The notes under the pieces were generated by a model. The model was not told where the DNA came from and searched no databases. It was given only the letters and a program-made list of their open reading frames with translations. A program made the position numbers and the translations under genes. From positions 1 through 64,000 of the IMG/VR virus record IMGVR_UViG_3300025543_000013: a stretch of DNA of 64,000 nucleotides. One strand, given 5' to 3'. Below, in pieces: positions 9,789 to 18,868 of the stretch. Source of the DNA: a virus. How positions within the stretch are numbered: position 1 is the first letter of the stretch; each line of letters starts with the position of its first letter.

Positions 9789-11029
9789 TGGCTTTACAAA
9801 CAAGTGGAAGTGGTGCAGTTCCAGCACTATCAATGTCTTTGTCGGACATCAATGTAGAATTAGGTGAATCATCATTACAATTGATTGATTTTTATGGTGC
9901 AGCAACTTCTTTCTCAGGTATTCTTGATGACGGACAAGTCGAAATATTAGAATTTTACAACAAAACATTTAGTGCAGGGTCAGGCCCTTATGGTAGTAGA
10001 GCATTACATTTCTTTAGATTTATAAATGACGGTGGAAGTAAACAAGGTTGGCAAGATGGAGAATTAGTTAGTGCAGCAGAAAATTCATTGGCTAATTTAA
10101 CTGATGCAGCTCAATCTGGTTATGCTATTGTTGAAGAAACTGATTTTGTCGGATATGAAGTTGATGATGGACAAATTACCAATGGAGATACTATTTATGA
10201 AAATTCAACCGGAGCAACATTAACCAATTTAAGACCAGGAGATGATTTTCCAGTTGGAACACAAGTTTTATTAGATACGACCGCAAACAAAATATTTCAA
10301 ATTGACACTTCAGCAGTTGTGTCAAATTTAACCAGTAGAACACCAGCAACACCAACCATTACACAAGAATCCAAAACATCAGGAACAATTGTTATTGGAA
10401 TTACCGGTAGTACTGTGGTAACAAGACAATACGCACCATTTTTAGACGGGGTAGAACAAGCAAATGTAGTTCCATCATCATCAGGTAGTTTAAGTGACAC
10501 AACAACATTATCAACCTATACATATACAGGATTAAGTAGTAATACTTCGTATGCGTTAAAAGTTCGTGGTGAAAACACATATGCAAACGGAAGTGATTCC
10601 AATACATTGAACATCACTACTGATGTCGGAGTTGTATGGACAAACAATACTTCAAGTATTTCATTGACTGGTAACTCAGGTAAGTATGATGAACAAGATA
10701 TACTAACTTCAGGTGACCCAAAAGCTATCGAAGTAACTGTTGGTGATGGTGGAACAAGTGTATCGGTTGCACAACCAGGTGCAGGAACTTTAGAATTGAG
10801 ATATGCTGATAATTCAAGTATGACTGGAGCGTCTTCATATGCAACTTCACATACAGGGTTGAGTGATTTGACAACAAAATGGTATTATCAATTAAGATAT
10901 ACGGAACAGGGTGTTAATACTGACCACACATCAACTGGTAATACTATTACTTGGTCTAATAATGGAGTTTCAGATACCACAACAGGAGTTAATATAACAT
11001 TTACAAATACAATAGGAACACCACCGTAA
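9788..11029 (+). CDS. Virion structural protein with fibronectin III-like domain
   Basis: 413 residues. The N-terminus (LSDINVELG, then IDFYGAATS) follows a pattern I know from minor structural proteins of tailed phages. About residues 180-280 resemble a fibronectin type III domain (PATPTITQ start; SLSSNTSYALKVRGENTYANG-like end, residue string shortened here). The C-terminal ~130 residues form a beta module beginning VVWTNNTSSISLT and ending NNGVSDTTTGVNITFTNT, and a diverged copy of this module closes the product of the Hint gene at 12045. It sits directly behind the giant fibre with a one-base overlap, so it is probably a fibre or baseplate accessory protein. The exact role is not visible. 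Confidence 0.65.
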   Translation: MALQTSGSGAVPALSMSLSDINVELGESSLQLIDFYGAATSFSGILDDGQVEILEFYNKTFSAGSGPYGSRALHFFRFINDGGSKQGWQDGELVSAAENSLANLTDAAQSGYAIVEETDFVGYEVDDGQITNGDTIYENSTGATLTNLRPGDDFPVGTQVLLDTTANKIFQIDTSAVVSNLTSRTPATPTITQESKTSGTIVIGITGSTVVTRQYAPFLDGVEQANVVPSSSGSLSDTTTLSTYTYTGLSSNTSYALKVRGENTYANGSDSNTLNITTDVGVVWTNNTSSISLTGNSGKYDEQDILTSGDPKAIEVTVGDGGTSVSVAQPGAGTLELRYADNSSMTGASSYATSHTGLSDLTTKWYYQLRYTEQGVNTDHTSTGNTITWSNNGVSDTTTGVNITFTNTIGTPP

Positions 11030-12033
11030 TGGAATACGACGTTTATTATTCAACCGGTGGTTTAAATATGATTGGTGGTGGAGCTGATGTATGGGTGAAC
11101 AAATGGTTAGAATTAATACCACAACACTTAAAAACAGAATCCAAGTTATTGATTCATAGAACCAGACCACCAGGACATCAACCAGATTGTCCTATGGAAG
11201 TTCATTGGCAAGGACACGATAGAAAAAAATTTAAAGAATTGATGTATAATGCCAGAAGAATAAATATTTTACACGGATATTATTCACCACACGTTTTCAT
11301 AGAAGAAAACAAAGACAAAATACATAGTGTGGGAATACATTGTTCCGTAAAAGATATTATGAAAGCACAATATGTATTGGGATTGGACAAAGGTTTTCAT
11401 TTTTATATGGAACCAAGATGGGAAAATGAAATTAAATCTTATGCGAAATATCCTTTTTGGATTGGTATTAATGACCCGAAATGGAAAGTTCAACACGACC
11501 ACTTAATCACAATACCAAACTTTTATGAATTTAAACATAATAAAGATGTTGTGGACAATAATAAAGTAGGTTTCGCCGCCAGAATGGAAACTCGTAAATG
11601 TCCACACTTCTTGGAAAATATCGATAGTTTATTTTTTACTGATGCAGCTGATGTTCAATGGTGGGAACGAAATCTAAACATTGATACATCAAAATGGAAA
11701 GTATATAATTATCGACACGAACAACACGATATGTTTATGAAACAAAATTGGGGTATATCTCACTCTGCACATATTTATGAACCATTTGGATATAGTATTT
11801 TTGAGGCAGTAGATTGGGGTAAGATACCGATTTTAGCACACGATTGGTTACCAGAATATGATTATCCGTTTAGAGCAAGTTCAAAACAAGAGTTTCACGA
11901 ACAATATCAGAATATTTGTGATTTAACACTACAAGAAAGACGAGATTATTTGTTTCCTTTACGAGATTACTTAAAACAATGGGATAATAAAGAACAATGG
12001 AGAGATAGATTACTCGAAATATACAATGAGTGA
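11029..12033 (+). CDS. Glycosyltransferase, GT-B fold (GT4-like)
   Basis: 334 residues. An N-terminal glycine-rich start (GGLNMIGGGADVW) and a C-terminal EPFGYSIFE segment (Glu251 and Glu259, the E-x7-E motif of retaining GT4-type enzymes, which contacts the nucleotide sugar) support a glycosyltransferase. FAARMETRKCP at about 182-192 fits the start of the second Rossmann lobe. It lies between two virion-protein genes and overlaps the first by one base, so it may act on the phage's own fibre or on host surface glycan. Donor and acceptor cannot be told from sequence. Confidence 0.75.
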   Translation: MEYDVYYSTGGLNMIGGGADVWVNKWLELIPQHLKTESKLLIHRTRPPGHQPDCPMEVHWQGHDRKKFKELMYNARRINILHGYYSPHVFIEENKDKIHSVGIHCSVKDIMKAQYVLGLDKGFHFYMEPRWENEIKSYAKYPFWIGINDPKWKVQHDHLITIPNFYEFKHNKDVVDNNKVGFAARMETRKCPHFLENIDSLFFTDAADVQWWERNLNIDTSKWKVYNYRHEQHDMFMKQNWGISHSAHIYEPFGYSIFEAVDWGKIPILAHDWLPEYDYPFRASSKQEFHEQYQNICDLTLQERRDYLFPLRDYLKQWDNKEQWRDRLLEIYNE

Positions 12034-12040
12034 TATTTAT
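12034..12040 (+). promoter_or_regulatory. ATATTTAT box before the Hint-domain gene
   Basis: GATATTTATAAT lies only four bases before ATG at 12045. If it is a -10 element, the transcript would be leaderless, so either the message starts with the ATG or this copy serves another purpose. Confidence 0.35.
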
Positions 12041-12044
12041 AATT

Positions 12045-13472
12045 ATGAGTACAACAGCAGGACAAAATTTATCATTAGGAAAGTTGAAACGAGCAGTTAG
12101 TTCGTCTATCAATGTTAACAATACAGCTAATTCATCATTAGGTAGTGTTAGTGGAAACGACACCAACACCAAAATGTCTGATTTTTCTATTGATTCAGTT
12201 GATTCAGTTACAGGATACACTTATCTTTGGGAACAAACATCAGAAGATTATCAAGTTAACTTTTCCAATAGTGGTTCAAGATTTAACGATAAAATTGCAT
12301 CCAATACAGCAAACTTTTCTTGGTCGTTTGACGGAAACCTTGATATAAGTTTTGGTGGAGCAGATTATATCGCAAGTGTAACTGCTGCAGCAATCAGTAA
12401 TCCAAACGGAGAAGTAGCAGGAACTTTTAATCAATCCGGTAGCTTAAAAGTAAAATTTGCAGAAGACGGACAATCAGACGGATTCAATGACCACGCAACA
12501 CGATACAATACTAATGTTTCTAAATCAATAGAAATCGTAGATACTTATGGTGGTGTTCCGGTTTGTTTATTATTCGGAAGTCCCGTAAGTAAATCAGACG
12601 GAACGGTTGTTAATGTTGAAGATTTAAATATCGGTGACGAAATTCTTACGGTAAAATTACCAAATGCAACAGATGAAGATGAAGGAACAGATTGGAAAAA
12701 CGATATCTTTAATCGAACCGGTAGTTTCACTCAACACTCTGCAAGTGTTATGAGAGTTTTGTATGAATTTTCACAACACTATTATGATATCAATAGTGGT
12801 TCAGAATATATTACGGGTGAACATCATATGTTGTATAGACAAGCAGGTTCAGAAAATTGGACTTGGAAAACCGCACCTAATTTTTCAGTCGGTGATTATC
12901 TAATGGATAAAAACGGAAACGAAGTTGCTATTAGTTCACTTGTTATAAACCAAGATTCAGACGGATACGAAGTTGTTCAATTAGATGTAGAACCAGATGA
13001 TTATTATGTTGGTTCAACTTTTGTAGTTCACAACAAAGGAAGTAATTCAGAACCAAGTTATCCAACAACTCAATGGTCAAACGCATCAGGAGATTTTAGT
13101 TTATCAATTCCAGACGGGTCTACTTCTATTGTTGATAATGTAATTTCTTTATTAAAATCAATTCAATTATCTAATGGAAGTGGAACAACATCATTTAGTT
13201 GTCAACAACCTTCCAATGGAAATGTTGAATTAAAAATAGCAGTATCCACAACTGGTGACCCAGGAACAAGTGGAACAGCAAACGGAGGAACAGGATTTGG
13301 TAACACTCAATCAAGTGTTGCAAATGCATCAACATATTATATGAGATTTAAACTTGTGGAAACAAAAGCAGCTGCTGGTAACTTATCTGCAGAAGCAAGA
13401 ACAATCACCATTACAAATAATGGAGTAAGTAACACAGATATTGATATTACTTGTAGTTTAACGAATATATAA
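12045..13472 (+). CDS. Virion-type protein with intein-like Hint module
   Basis: 475 residues from ATG 12045 (a GTG at 12030 is possible). Residues 1-173 are Ser/Asn-rich and beta-like. Residues 174-330 form a complete Hint fold: Cys174 opens block A (CLLFGSPV, then VEDLNIGDEILTV), block B is T-G-E-H (257-260), and block G is YYVGSTFVVHN ending at Asn330. The residue after the Asn is Lys, not Cys/Ser/Thr, so protein splicing is not expected, but self-cleavage as in bacterial intein-like domains is possible. There is no homing endonuclease insert. Residues after 331 form a beta module related to the end of the product at 9788. It may be a self-processing fibre or adhesin. Confidence 0.75.
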   Translation: MSTTAGQNLSLGKLKRAVSSSINVNNTANSSLGSVSGNDTNTKMSDFSIDSVDSVTGYTYLWEQTSEDYQVNFSNSGSRFNDKIASNTANFSWSFDGNLDISFGGADYIASVTAAAISNPNGEVAGTFNQSGSLKVKFAEDGQSDGFNDHATRYNTNVSKSIEIVDTYGGVPVCLLFGSPVSKSDGTVVNVEDLNIGDEILTVKLPNATDEDEGTDWKNDIFNRTGSFTQHSASVMRVLYEFSQHYYDINSGSEYITGEHHMLYRQAGSENWTWKTAPNFSVGDYLMDKNGNEVAISSLVINQDSDGYEVVQLDVEPDDYYVGSTFVVHNKGSNSEPSYPTTQWSNASGDFSLSIPDGSTSIVDNVISLLKSIQLSNGSGTTSFSCQQPSNGNVELKIAVSTTGDPGTSGTANGGTGFGNTQSSVANASTYYMRFKLVETKAAAGNLSAEARTITITNNGVSNTDIDITCSLTNI

Positions 13473-13475
13473 CAC

Positions 13476-13482
13476 TATTTAT
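13476..13482 (+). promoter_or_regulatory. TATTTAT box before the methyltransferase gene
   Basis: ACTATTTATATA ten bases before ATG 13493, with AAAGG between as ribosome site. It marks the first of a long run of coupled genes in the sugar cassette. Confidence 0.4.
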
Positions 13483-13492
13483 ATAAAAGGTT

Positions 13493-14242
13493 ATGAAAAA
13501 AACAATACTCAATCACGAATATATAGAACAAGAAATCACTACAAATCAAGGAAAAGATTTTCGTTATCGTTGGTCTCACGGAGCAACCAACAAACATATG
13601 GGTGACGGAATGATACTTTATTCTTTGATGTATTTTTTTAAACCAAAAATATCAGTTTGTTTAGGTAGTGGTAATGGTTTTATTCCAAGAATAATGTCAA
13701 AAGTCAATGACGACTTAGAATACGAAGGATTTCATAAATCAGGAGAAAGACCAGAAACTTATTTAGTGGATGCGTTTAACGGAATAGCAGGAATTCCAGA
13801 TTGGGATACCAATAGCTTTTTTCCAAATAATTTTCGTGTTAATGTTTTGAAAACCACAACAGAAAAAGCATACTATGAATACTTTATCAAACGAGATATA
13901 AAAATAGATATGTTGTGGATAGACGCTGACCACACTTACGAAGGTATAAAAAAAGATTTTGATTTGTATTCACAGATTATGAGTGATAATGGAATTATAA
14001 TGATTCACGATACAGATAAAAACTATGTAGATAATTTTATTGAAGTAGAAAATCACGAAGAATATGATTTATCAGGCCCAAATGAGTGGTTAAAGAAATT
14101 TTTAATCAGTCATCAACAAGACCAATACGAAGTATTGAATTTATTTAATTACGGAATAGAAAAAGACTTTCCAAGTTCAACCGGTGTAACGATATTGAGA
14201 AAAAAGAAAGTCGGAGAATTTTTTAAGGATAGGATAGTTTAG
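13493..14242 (+). CDS. Class I SAM-dependent methyltransferase (Methyltransf_24-like)
   Basis: 249 residues. VCLGSGNGFIPRIM (about 55-68) resembles the glycine-rich SAM-binding loop, and MLWIDADHTYEGIKKDF followed by GIIMIHDTD is the characteristic late-strand region of the Methyltransf_24 group, in which WIDADH and HD are conserved. Members near sugar genes often methylate sugars or aglycones. The neighbours are glycan genes and the next gene starts at the stop codon. The substrate is unknown. Confidence 0.75.
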   Translation: MKKTILNHEYIEQEITTNQGKDFRYRWSHGATNKHMGDGMILYSLMYFFKPKISVCLGSGNGFIPRIMSKVNDDLEYEGFHKSGERPETYLVDAFNGIAGIPDWDTNSFFPNNFRVNVLKTTTEKAYYEYFIKRDIKIDMLWIDADHTYEGIKKDFDLYSQIMSDNGIIMIHDTDKNYVDNFIEVENHEEYDLSGPNEWLKKFLISHQQDQYEVLNLFNYGIEKDFPSSTGVTILRKKKVGEFFKDRIV

Positions 14243-14943
14243 TGAAACTAACAGGTTTTGGTTGTAGTTATATGTGGGGTTGGCCTGATGGTAATAATGA
14301 AAATTCATTGGGTTATCAAGTATCACAATTACTAAATATGGACTTTGTAAATTTAGCAAGACAAGGTTCTGGTAATGATTTAATTTATCAAACACTATTA
14401 ACAAATCATCAATCAGGTGTGATTAATCCAAAAGACAATTTTATATTAATAGGTTGGTCTGAGGGATTTAGAAGAAAAGTTTTTTACAAAGATAAAGTTT
14501 GGGAAATATTCAGACCACACACAACATTACAAAATCCAGACAAAGAATATTGGGATGCACATACAGAATACTTATTTTCAGACTATTTTATGAATACCAA
14601 TCAAATGTATTATGATTCATTAAAAAATATTATAGGTTCATATCATTTATTAGAAAACTATGGATATAAATATTTGATGTTTGATGCTATGACTATATTG
14701 AATGATGGACAAGGTAGTGATATAGATGACTACACTATAAATCCACATTGGATTCCACAAGAATTTATTGATATAAAAAAATCTATAAAAAATTATTTTA
14801 CTGATATTCAATATAATCATTTTTTAATAAAATTAAAAGATGAAGGTGAAGTTTGGCCGTATTACTCAAAAACTGATTTTCACCCAAATGAATATGGAGC
14901 AAAAGAATATGCAAAGCTATTATATGAAGAAATTAATAAATAA
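14242..14943 (+). CDS. SGNH/GDSL-type hydrolase-like protein (copy 1 of 5)
   Basis: 233 residues, GTG start overlapping the preceding stop. SGNH blocks are visible: GFGCSYMWG near the N-terminus (nucleophile serine), a glycine block in RQGSGND, a FILIGWSE strand, and a C-terminal D-F-H-P-N with the Asp and His in the usual D-x-H spacing. SGNH enzymes in glycan clusters usually add or remove acyl groups on sugars. Four other diverged copies lie in this cassette. The exact reaction is inferred only from the family. Confidence 0.6.
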   Translation: MKLTGFGCSYMWGWPDGNNENSLGYQVSQLLNMDFVNLARQGSGNDLIYQTLLTNHQSGVINPKDNFILIGWSEGFRRKVFYKDKVWEIFRPHTTLQNPDKEYWDAHTEYLFSDYFMNTNQMYYDSLKNIIGSYHLLENYGYKYLMFDAMTILNDGQGSDIDDYTINPHWIPQEFIDIKKSIKNYFTDIQYNHFLIKLKDEGEVWPYYSKTDFHPNEYGAKEYAKLLYEEINK

Positions 14944-15967
14944 CAGATTTTGTAGACAACCTTGGTCATTTGTAGAGGTTCATCAAAACGGAGATATATG
15001 GAATTGTTGTCCAAGTTGGATTACAAAACCAATGGGTAATATATTGGAACAATCTTGGGAAGAAGTTTGGAACGGAAATATTGCACAAGAATATAGACAA
15101 TCTATGATTGATTCTACTTTTAAAAATTGTATTGAAACAAATTGTCCACACTTACTAAGTAAAACTTTAACTAAAGAATCACCCGTATTTGAAAAGGACG
15201 ACTTAAATTTACTATGGAAAAAACTAAAAGTCAAGGATAATTCTGGCCCATTAGTAGTAAATTTTTGTTATGATTCAAGTTGTAACTTATCGTGTCCAAG
15301 TTGTAGAACAGAATTACAAATGTGTTCCCCTAAGTCTGATGAATATAAAAATATAGAAAAAATACACGATATAGTTATTAATGAAATTATTAAGGACGCT
15401 TATAGATTATATATTACCGGAACAGGTGACCCATTTGCAAGTCCATTTTTTAGAAACTTTTTACAAACTTTTGACAAATCAAAATATAAAAATATCGGCA
15501 TGATACATTTACACACTAATGCTAATCTTTGGACAGAACCAATGTGGAAATCAATGAGTAATGTTCACGAGTTAGTAAAATCAGTTGAGATATCTATTGA
15601 TGCTGGAACAAAGGAAACTTATGAAAAAGTAAGAAGAAACGGAGATTGGAATATATTGATGAAAAATTTAGATTACATCAATACAATTAAAACATTAGAA
15701 AATGTAAAATTAAGTTTTGTCATACAAGATGACAATTATAAAGAAATGGAATTATTTGAAAATCTAAAACATAAACTAAATAACATTCCAAGAGTTAGAA
15801 CTCATTATTATAAATTATTAGATTGGGGTTCTATGAAAAACTATGAAGAAAAAGCAGTGTGGAAATCAACACATAAAAACTTTACAGAATTTAAATCTAT
15901 ATGGAAAGATTTTGAAAAAACAATCAATCCAGAAAATACAACACACAACTTATTAGGAGTATTATGA
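14924..15967 (+). CDS. Radical SAM protein with N-terminal SPASM/twitch-like cysteine region
   Basis: 347 residues from ATG 14924, overlapping the previous gene by 20 bases. C120-x3-C124-x2-C127 is the radical SAM 4Fe-4S motif, and ITGTGDPFASP takes the place of the usual GGEP segment. The N-terminus has FCRQPWSFVEVHQNGDIWNCC followed by a GNI-x-E-x-S-W-x-x-VWN pattern, which resembles an auxiliary cluster (SPASM) region but placed before rather than after the radical SAM core. Such enzymes modify peptides or sugars by radical chemistry. The substrate is unknown; position suggests a glycan precursor or a virion peptide. Confidence 0.8.
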   Translation: MKKLINNRFCRQPWSFVEVHQNGDIWNCCPSWITKPMGNILEQSWEEVWNGNIAQEYRQSMIDSTFKNCIETNCPHLLSKTLTKESPVFEKDDLNLLWKKLKVKDNSGPLVVNFCYDSSCNLSCPSCRTELQMCSPKSDEYKNIEKIHDIVINEIIKDAYRLYITGTGDPFASPFFRNFLQTFDKSKYKNIGMIHLHTNANLWTEPMWKSMSNVHELVKSVEISIDAGTKETYEKVRRNGDWNILMKNLDYINTIKTLENVKLSFVIQDDNYKEMELFENLKHKLNNIPRVRTHYYKLLDWGSMKNYEEKAVWKSTHKNFTEFKSIWKDFEKTINPENTTHNLLGVL

Positions 15968-16803
15968 ACTTAGTTACAGTTTGTGGACACAACACAACAA
16001 TGTTATATCATATGTTAAATCATTATCATTTACATATGGACGAGATATTTGTAGTGTTGTATGCACATCACAAGAAAGACCCAGTTATCGAAGAAGCACA
16101 ATTTATTTTGGAAAAATTTAACTTAAAACCACACAAAATAGTTATTGAAGAAGCATTCAATTGGAATCGTGTTACTGACCATTACAACGAAACCAAATTA
16201 CTAAAACCAGATGATTGGTGGATAGTCGCAGATGACGACGAATTACAATTATATTCTAAACCAACTTGGGAAATTATTGAGGAGTGTGAAGAATTTGGAT
16301 ATGAATTCGTTACAGGTGGTTTCGTGGATAGAATAGGAGACAACGGAGATTTTCCTAAAATCACTATGGAATCAGATGTATGGAAAGAAATGCCACAAGC
16401 AGGATTTTTCAGATATCCTATGAGTTATGCTTGTCCAAACAAAGTAACTCTAATGAAAGGTAAAGTTAAAGTTTGTTCAGGACAACATTATGTTTTGTTT
16501 GAAGATGGAAATTCTTCTTGGGGTTCAGAACACCCTAAACGATATCCAATAGAAAAAAACTTTACACAAGTTCATCATTTTAAATGGGATTATTCAGTAT
16601 TGGAACGATTGAAACAAGTTAGTACTTCCACTGCAGTAGAAGCATTTGCACAAGAATACAAATTGATGTTGGACGAAATAGAAAAAAGTGATTTTAAAAT
16701 AGATTTAACCAAACCAGAATTTATGTTCCAAAGATTAGACATTCCTAATTATCACAAATTAGAAAATTGGGAAGAATTAAGAAAAAAAATCGTAACGATT
16801 TAG
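15964..16803 (+). CDS. Glycosyltransferase, GT-A type (Glyco_tranf_2_4/GT92-like)
   Basis: 279 residues, overlapping the previous stop by four bases (ATGA). WWIVADDDELQLY (DDD at 90-92) is the metal- and nucleotide-sugar-binding D-x-D region of GT-A enzymes. The N-terminal MNLVTVCGHNTTMLYHML resembles GT2-like enzymes that take a host-type distance from canonical Rossmann starts. C-terminal histidine-rich HHFKWDYSVLERL matches this group. It ends a block of five coupled genes; a 51-base gap with a promoter-like box follows. Confidence 0.7.
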   Translation: MNLVTVCGHNTTMLYHMLNHYHLHMDEIFVVLYAHHKKDPVIEEAQFILEKFNLKPHKIVIEEAFNWNRVTDHYNETKLLKPDDWWIVADDDELQLYSKPTWEIIEECEEFGYEFVTGGFVDRIGDNGDFPKITMESDVWKEMPQAGFFRYPMSYACPNKVTLMKGKVKVCSGQHYVLFEDGNSSWGSEHPKRYPIEKNFTQVHHFKWDYSVLERLKQVSTSTAVEAFAQEYKLMLDEIEKSDFKIDLTKPEFMFQRLDIPNYHKLENWEELRKKIVTI

Positions 16804-16815
16804 TAATTAATTTGA

Positions 16816-16822
16816 TATTTAT
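16816..16822 (+). promoter_or_regulatory. GATATTTAT box before the 63-residue gene
   Basis: GATATTTATTAATA sits 32 bases before ATG 16855 and is the closest match to the consensus of all copies together with the one at 63535. Confidence 0.5.
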
Positions 16823-16854
16823 TAATACAGTTATAAACAAAACGAGGTTATAAT

Positions 16855-17046
16855 ATGCCACAAGATAATAAACACCAGTTAATGTTAGAAGAAAGAAAAG
16901 TAAAAGCACTTGAGAAAATTGCTAATGTTTTAGATGCTTTAACACTTTGGTTTGAAGACATTGACAAAGAAGAATGGTCAAATAGAACACAATACTATTT
17001 GGCTGAATTCCACAAATCATTAGACATCAAAGAAGATAAGAAGTAA
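16855..17046 (+). CDS. Small conserved hypothetical protein
   Basis: 63 residues, charged and helical: a conserved-looking central stretch, RKVKALEKIANVLDALTLWF, is followed by an acidic tail. I have the impression of similar small proteins in marine T4-like phages but cannot assign a role. It has its own upstream box and a GAGG ribosome site, and is followed after two bases by a glycosyltransferase gene. Confidence 0.6.
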   Translation: MPQDNKHQLMLEERKVKALEKIANVLDALTLWFEDIDKEEWSNRTQYYLAEFHKSLDIKEDKK

Positions 17047-17048
17047 AA

Positions 17049-18467
17049 ATGAAACTTGGAATAATTGTTCCTTATCGTAAACGACCAGGACATCTTCGAA
17101 AGTTTCGTGAATCTATTGAATCTTATTTGAAAGACCAAGATTATGAATTAATCGTGGTTGAACAAGCAGATGATTTACCTTTTAATCGTGGTAAGTTATT
17201 AAATATAGGATTTCAACAGGCAATTAGAAAACAATGTGATTATGTTGTGTTTCACGACGTTGATATGTTACCAATCAATGTAGATTATTCTTATTCAGAT
17301 GTTCCAATTCACCTTGCCAATGGATTTACCAATTCCGATAGAGAAATATTCGACACATACTTCGGTGGTGTAACTATGTTCCCTATTGATTTATTCAAAA
17401 AGGTAAATGGTTATTCCAACGAATATTGGGGTTGGGGATTTGAAGATGATGATTTGTTAATGCGATTAACAGAACAAAACATTCTAACCGACACAAAAAC
17501 TTACGAAGTTCCAAAACTTAATACATCAGGAATTTATCTACACGGAGATGAAAGTTATATCGAGTGTCCAAACACCATAGATTTAAATAAAGATTTTACC
17601 ATACACATTTCGTTCAAACCAGATGAAATTATTCCCGAATACAACAAAGACTTTGATGAATATTGTGTATTTAGTATTCCAGGTTGGGACACAACCATAG
17701 CATACAATTCTTTCAACAGATATAAATTTGAATATTGGGACACACAAAAAAATTGTCAATCAATAAATTCTAAATATGCATATCCACAATACACCAATAT
17801 TACGATTACTCACGACAGGTCAAACAGACATTTAGCAATGTATCAAGACGGACAATTAGTTGGAGAACAAATTCTTAGAAGAAGTTTTTTAGACACAAAA
17901 AGGGCTTGGTTCTACATTGGGATTGGAGACAAAAGAGAACACGATAGAAAAAGTTTTCGTGGATTTGTCAATGAATTTGGTTATTGGGACAAACCATTAC
18001 AAAAAAATGAAATACAAGAATTACATCAATCACAAGGATTTAGTTTACTAAATAATTACGAACAATACAATAGTTCAGATAATTTAAAAATTTACTATGA
18101 TTTCAAACATATCAAATTAGATGAAAATTACAAGTATGATTCCGGTCAAGTATTGAATTTAAAAACAAACGAATATGACGCAACATCATATCATTCAATA
18201 CCTAAAACCATACAAGACATTGAATCAAAAACCATAGCTATTCCCGCCAGAAGAAATAGTTTGTTTGAAATGATAGAACACGAATCTGAAGGATACTTTG
18301 AGGGTGGTTGGAAATCCAAATCCACAAGATTAAATCAGTTGAGGTTTTATAATGAAATCTTAAACAATGAAACTAATTTAGATTCAGATGGACTTTCCAC
18401 ACTTAAATATACGAAAGTTTCCGATACAAGTCAAGAAAAATATTCATTTATTTCGGTGGAGTTGTAA
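17049..18467 (+). CDS. GT7-type galactosyltransferase domain fused to a LamG-like lectin domain (copy 1)
   Basis: 472 residues. Residues 1-150 follow family GT7 (beta-1,4-galactosyltransferase) closely: FNRGKLLNIG (45-54), HDVDMLP with D-V-D at 70-72, YFGGVTMF, and WGWGFEDDDL (127-136), which holds the acceptor-binding and catalytic acidic residues. Residues ~165-330 look like a concanavalin/LamG jelly roll: IYLHGDESYIEC, then FTIHISFKPDE, and a GFVNEFGYWDKPL closing strand. The last ~140 residues are unassigned. Fusion of a GT7 enzyme to a lectin in a phage is unusual. The lectin may hold the glycan acceptor. A second copy of the architecture lies at 18865. Confidence 0.75.
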   Translation: MKLGIIVPYRKRPGHLRKFRESIESYLKDQDYELIVVEQADDLPFNRGKLLNIGFQQAIRKQCDYVVFHDVDMLPINVDYSYSDVPIHLANGFTNSDREIFDTYFGGVTMFPIDLFKKVNGYSNEYWGWGFEDDDLLMRLTEQNILTDTKTYEVPKLNTSGIYLHGDESYIECPNTIDLNKDFTIHISFKPDEIIPEYNKDFDEYCVFSIPGWDTTIAYNSFNRYKFEYWDTQKNCQSINSKYAYPQYTNITITHDRSNRHLAMYQDGQLVGEQILRRSFLDTKRAWFYIGIGDKREHDRKSFRGFVNEFGYWDKPLQKNEIQELHQSQGFSLLNNYEQYNSSDNLKIYYDFKHIKLDENYKYDSGQVLNLKTNEYDATSYHSIPKTIQDIESKTIAIPARRNSLFEMIEHESEGYFEGGWKSKSTRLNQLRFYNEILNNETNLDSDGLSTLKYTKVSDTSQEKYSFISVEL

Positions 18468-18868
18468 TGTATAAAATAGGAGTAATGGCAGGAAATTATG
18501 ATATAATTCATCCAGGTTATATCTATGCTTTCAAAGAAGCAAAATCTTTGTGTGAGAAATTTATCATATTGTTACATACAGACCCAAGTATAGAAAGACC
18601 AGAAAAATTAAAACCCGTATTATCTATTAAAGAACGACTTGATATTTTACACTCTATTCGTTATATTGATTTTGTCGTTCAATACGATACTGAAAAAGAT
18701 TTACTCGGATTAATTAAATGGTTAAATCCAGATGTAAGATTTATCGGAGATGATTATCGTGATAAACGATTTACCGGTGATGACTTAGGTATCACAACAC
18801 ATTATATTAATCGTGACCACGGCTGGTCAACTACTAAATTTAAAACCTTAATATCTAAAACACTATGA
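18467..18868 (+). CDS. Cytidylyltransferase-like nucleotidyltransferase (TagD/RfaE-C type)
   Basis: 133 residues, the typical length of glycerol-3-phosphate cytidylyltransferases. GNYDIIHPGYI contains the HxGH-equivalent HPGY (15-18), and WSTTKFKTLI near the C-terminus matches the second signature (ISTTxxxxxI). It would activate a phosphorylated small alcohol or sugar with a nucleoside triphosphate. It is wedged between the two GT7-lectin fusions with one- and four-base overlaps, so it probably supplies an activated building block for the same glycan. Confidence 0.8.
   Translation: MYKIGVMAGNYDIIHPGYIYAFKEAKSLCEKFIILLHTDPSIERPEKLKPVLSIKERLDILHSIRYIDFVVQYDTEKDLLGLIKWLNPDVRFIGDDYRDKRFTGDDLGITTHYINRDHGWSTTKFKTLISKTL

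Noticed and set aside
12561-13034. A true splicing intein in the virion protein
   Set aside because: The residue after His-Asn is Lys, which cannot serve as the second nucleophile, so I call it a Hint module with possible cleavage only.
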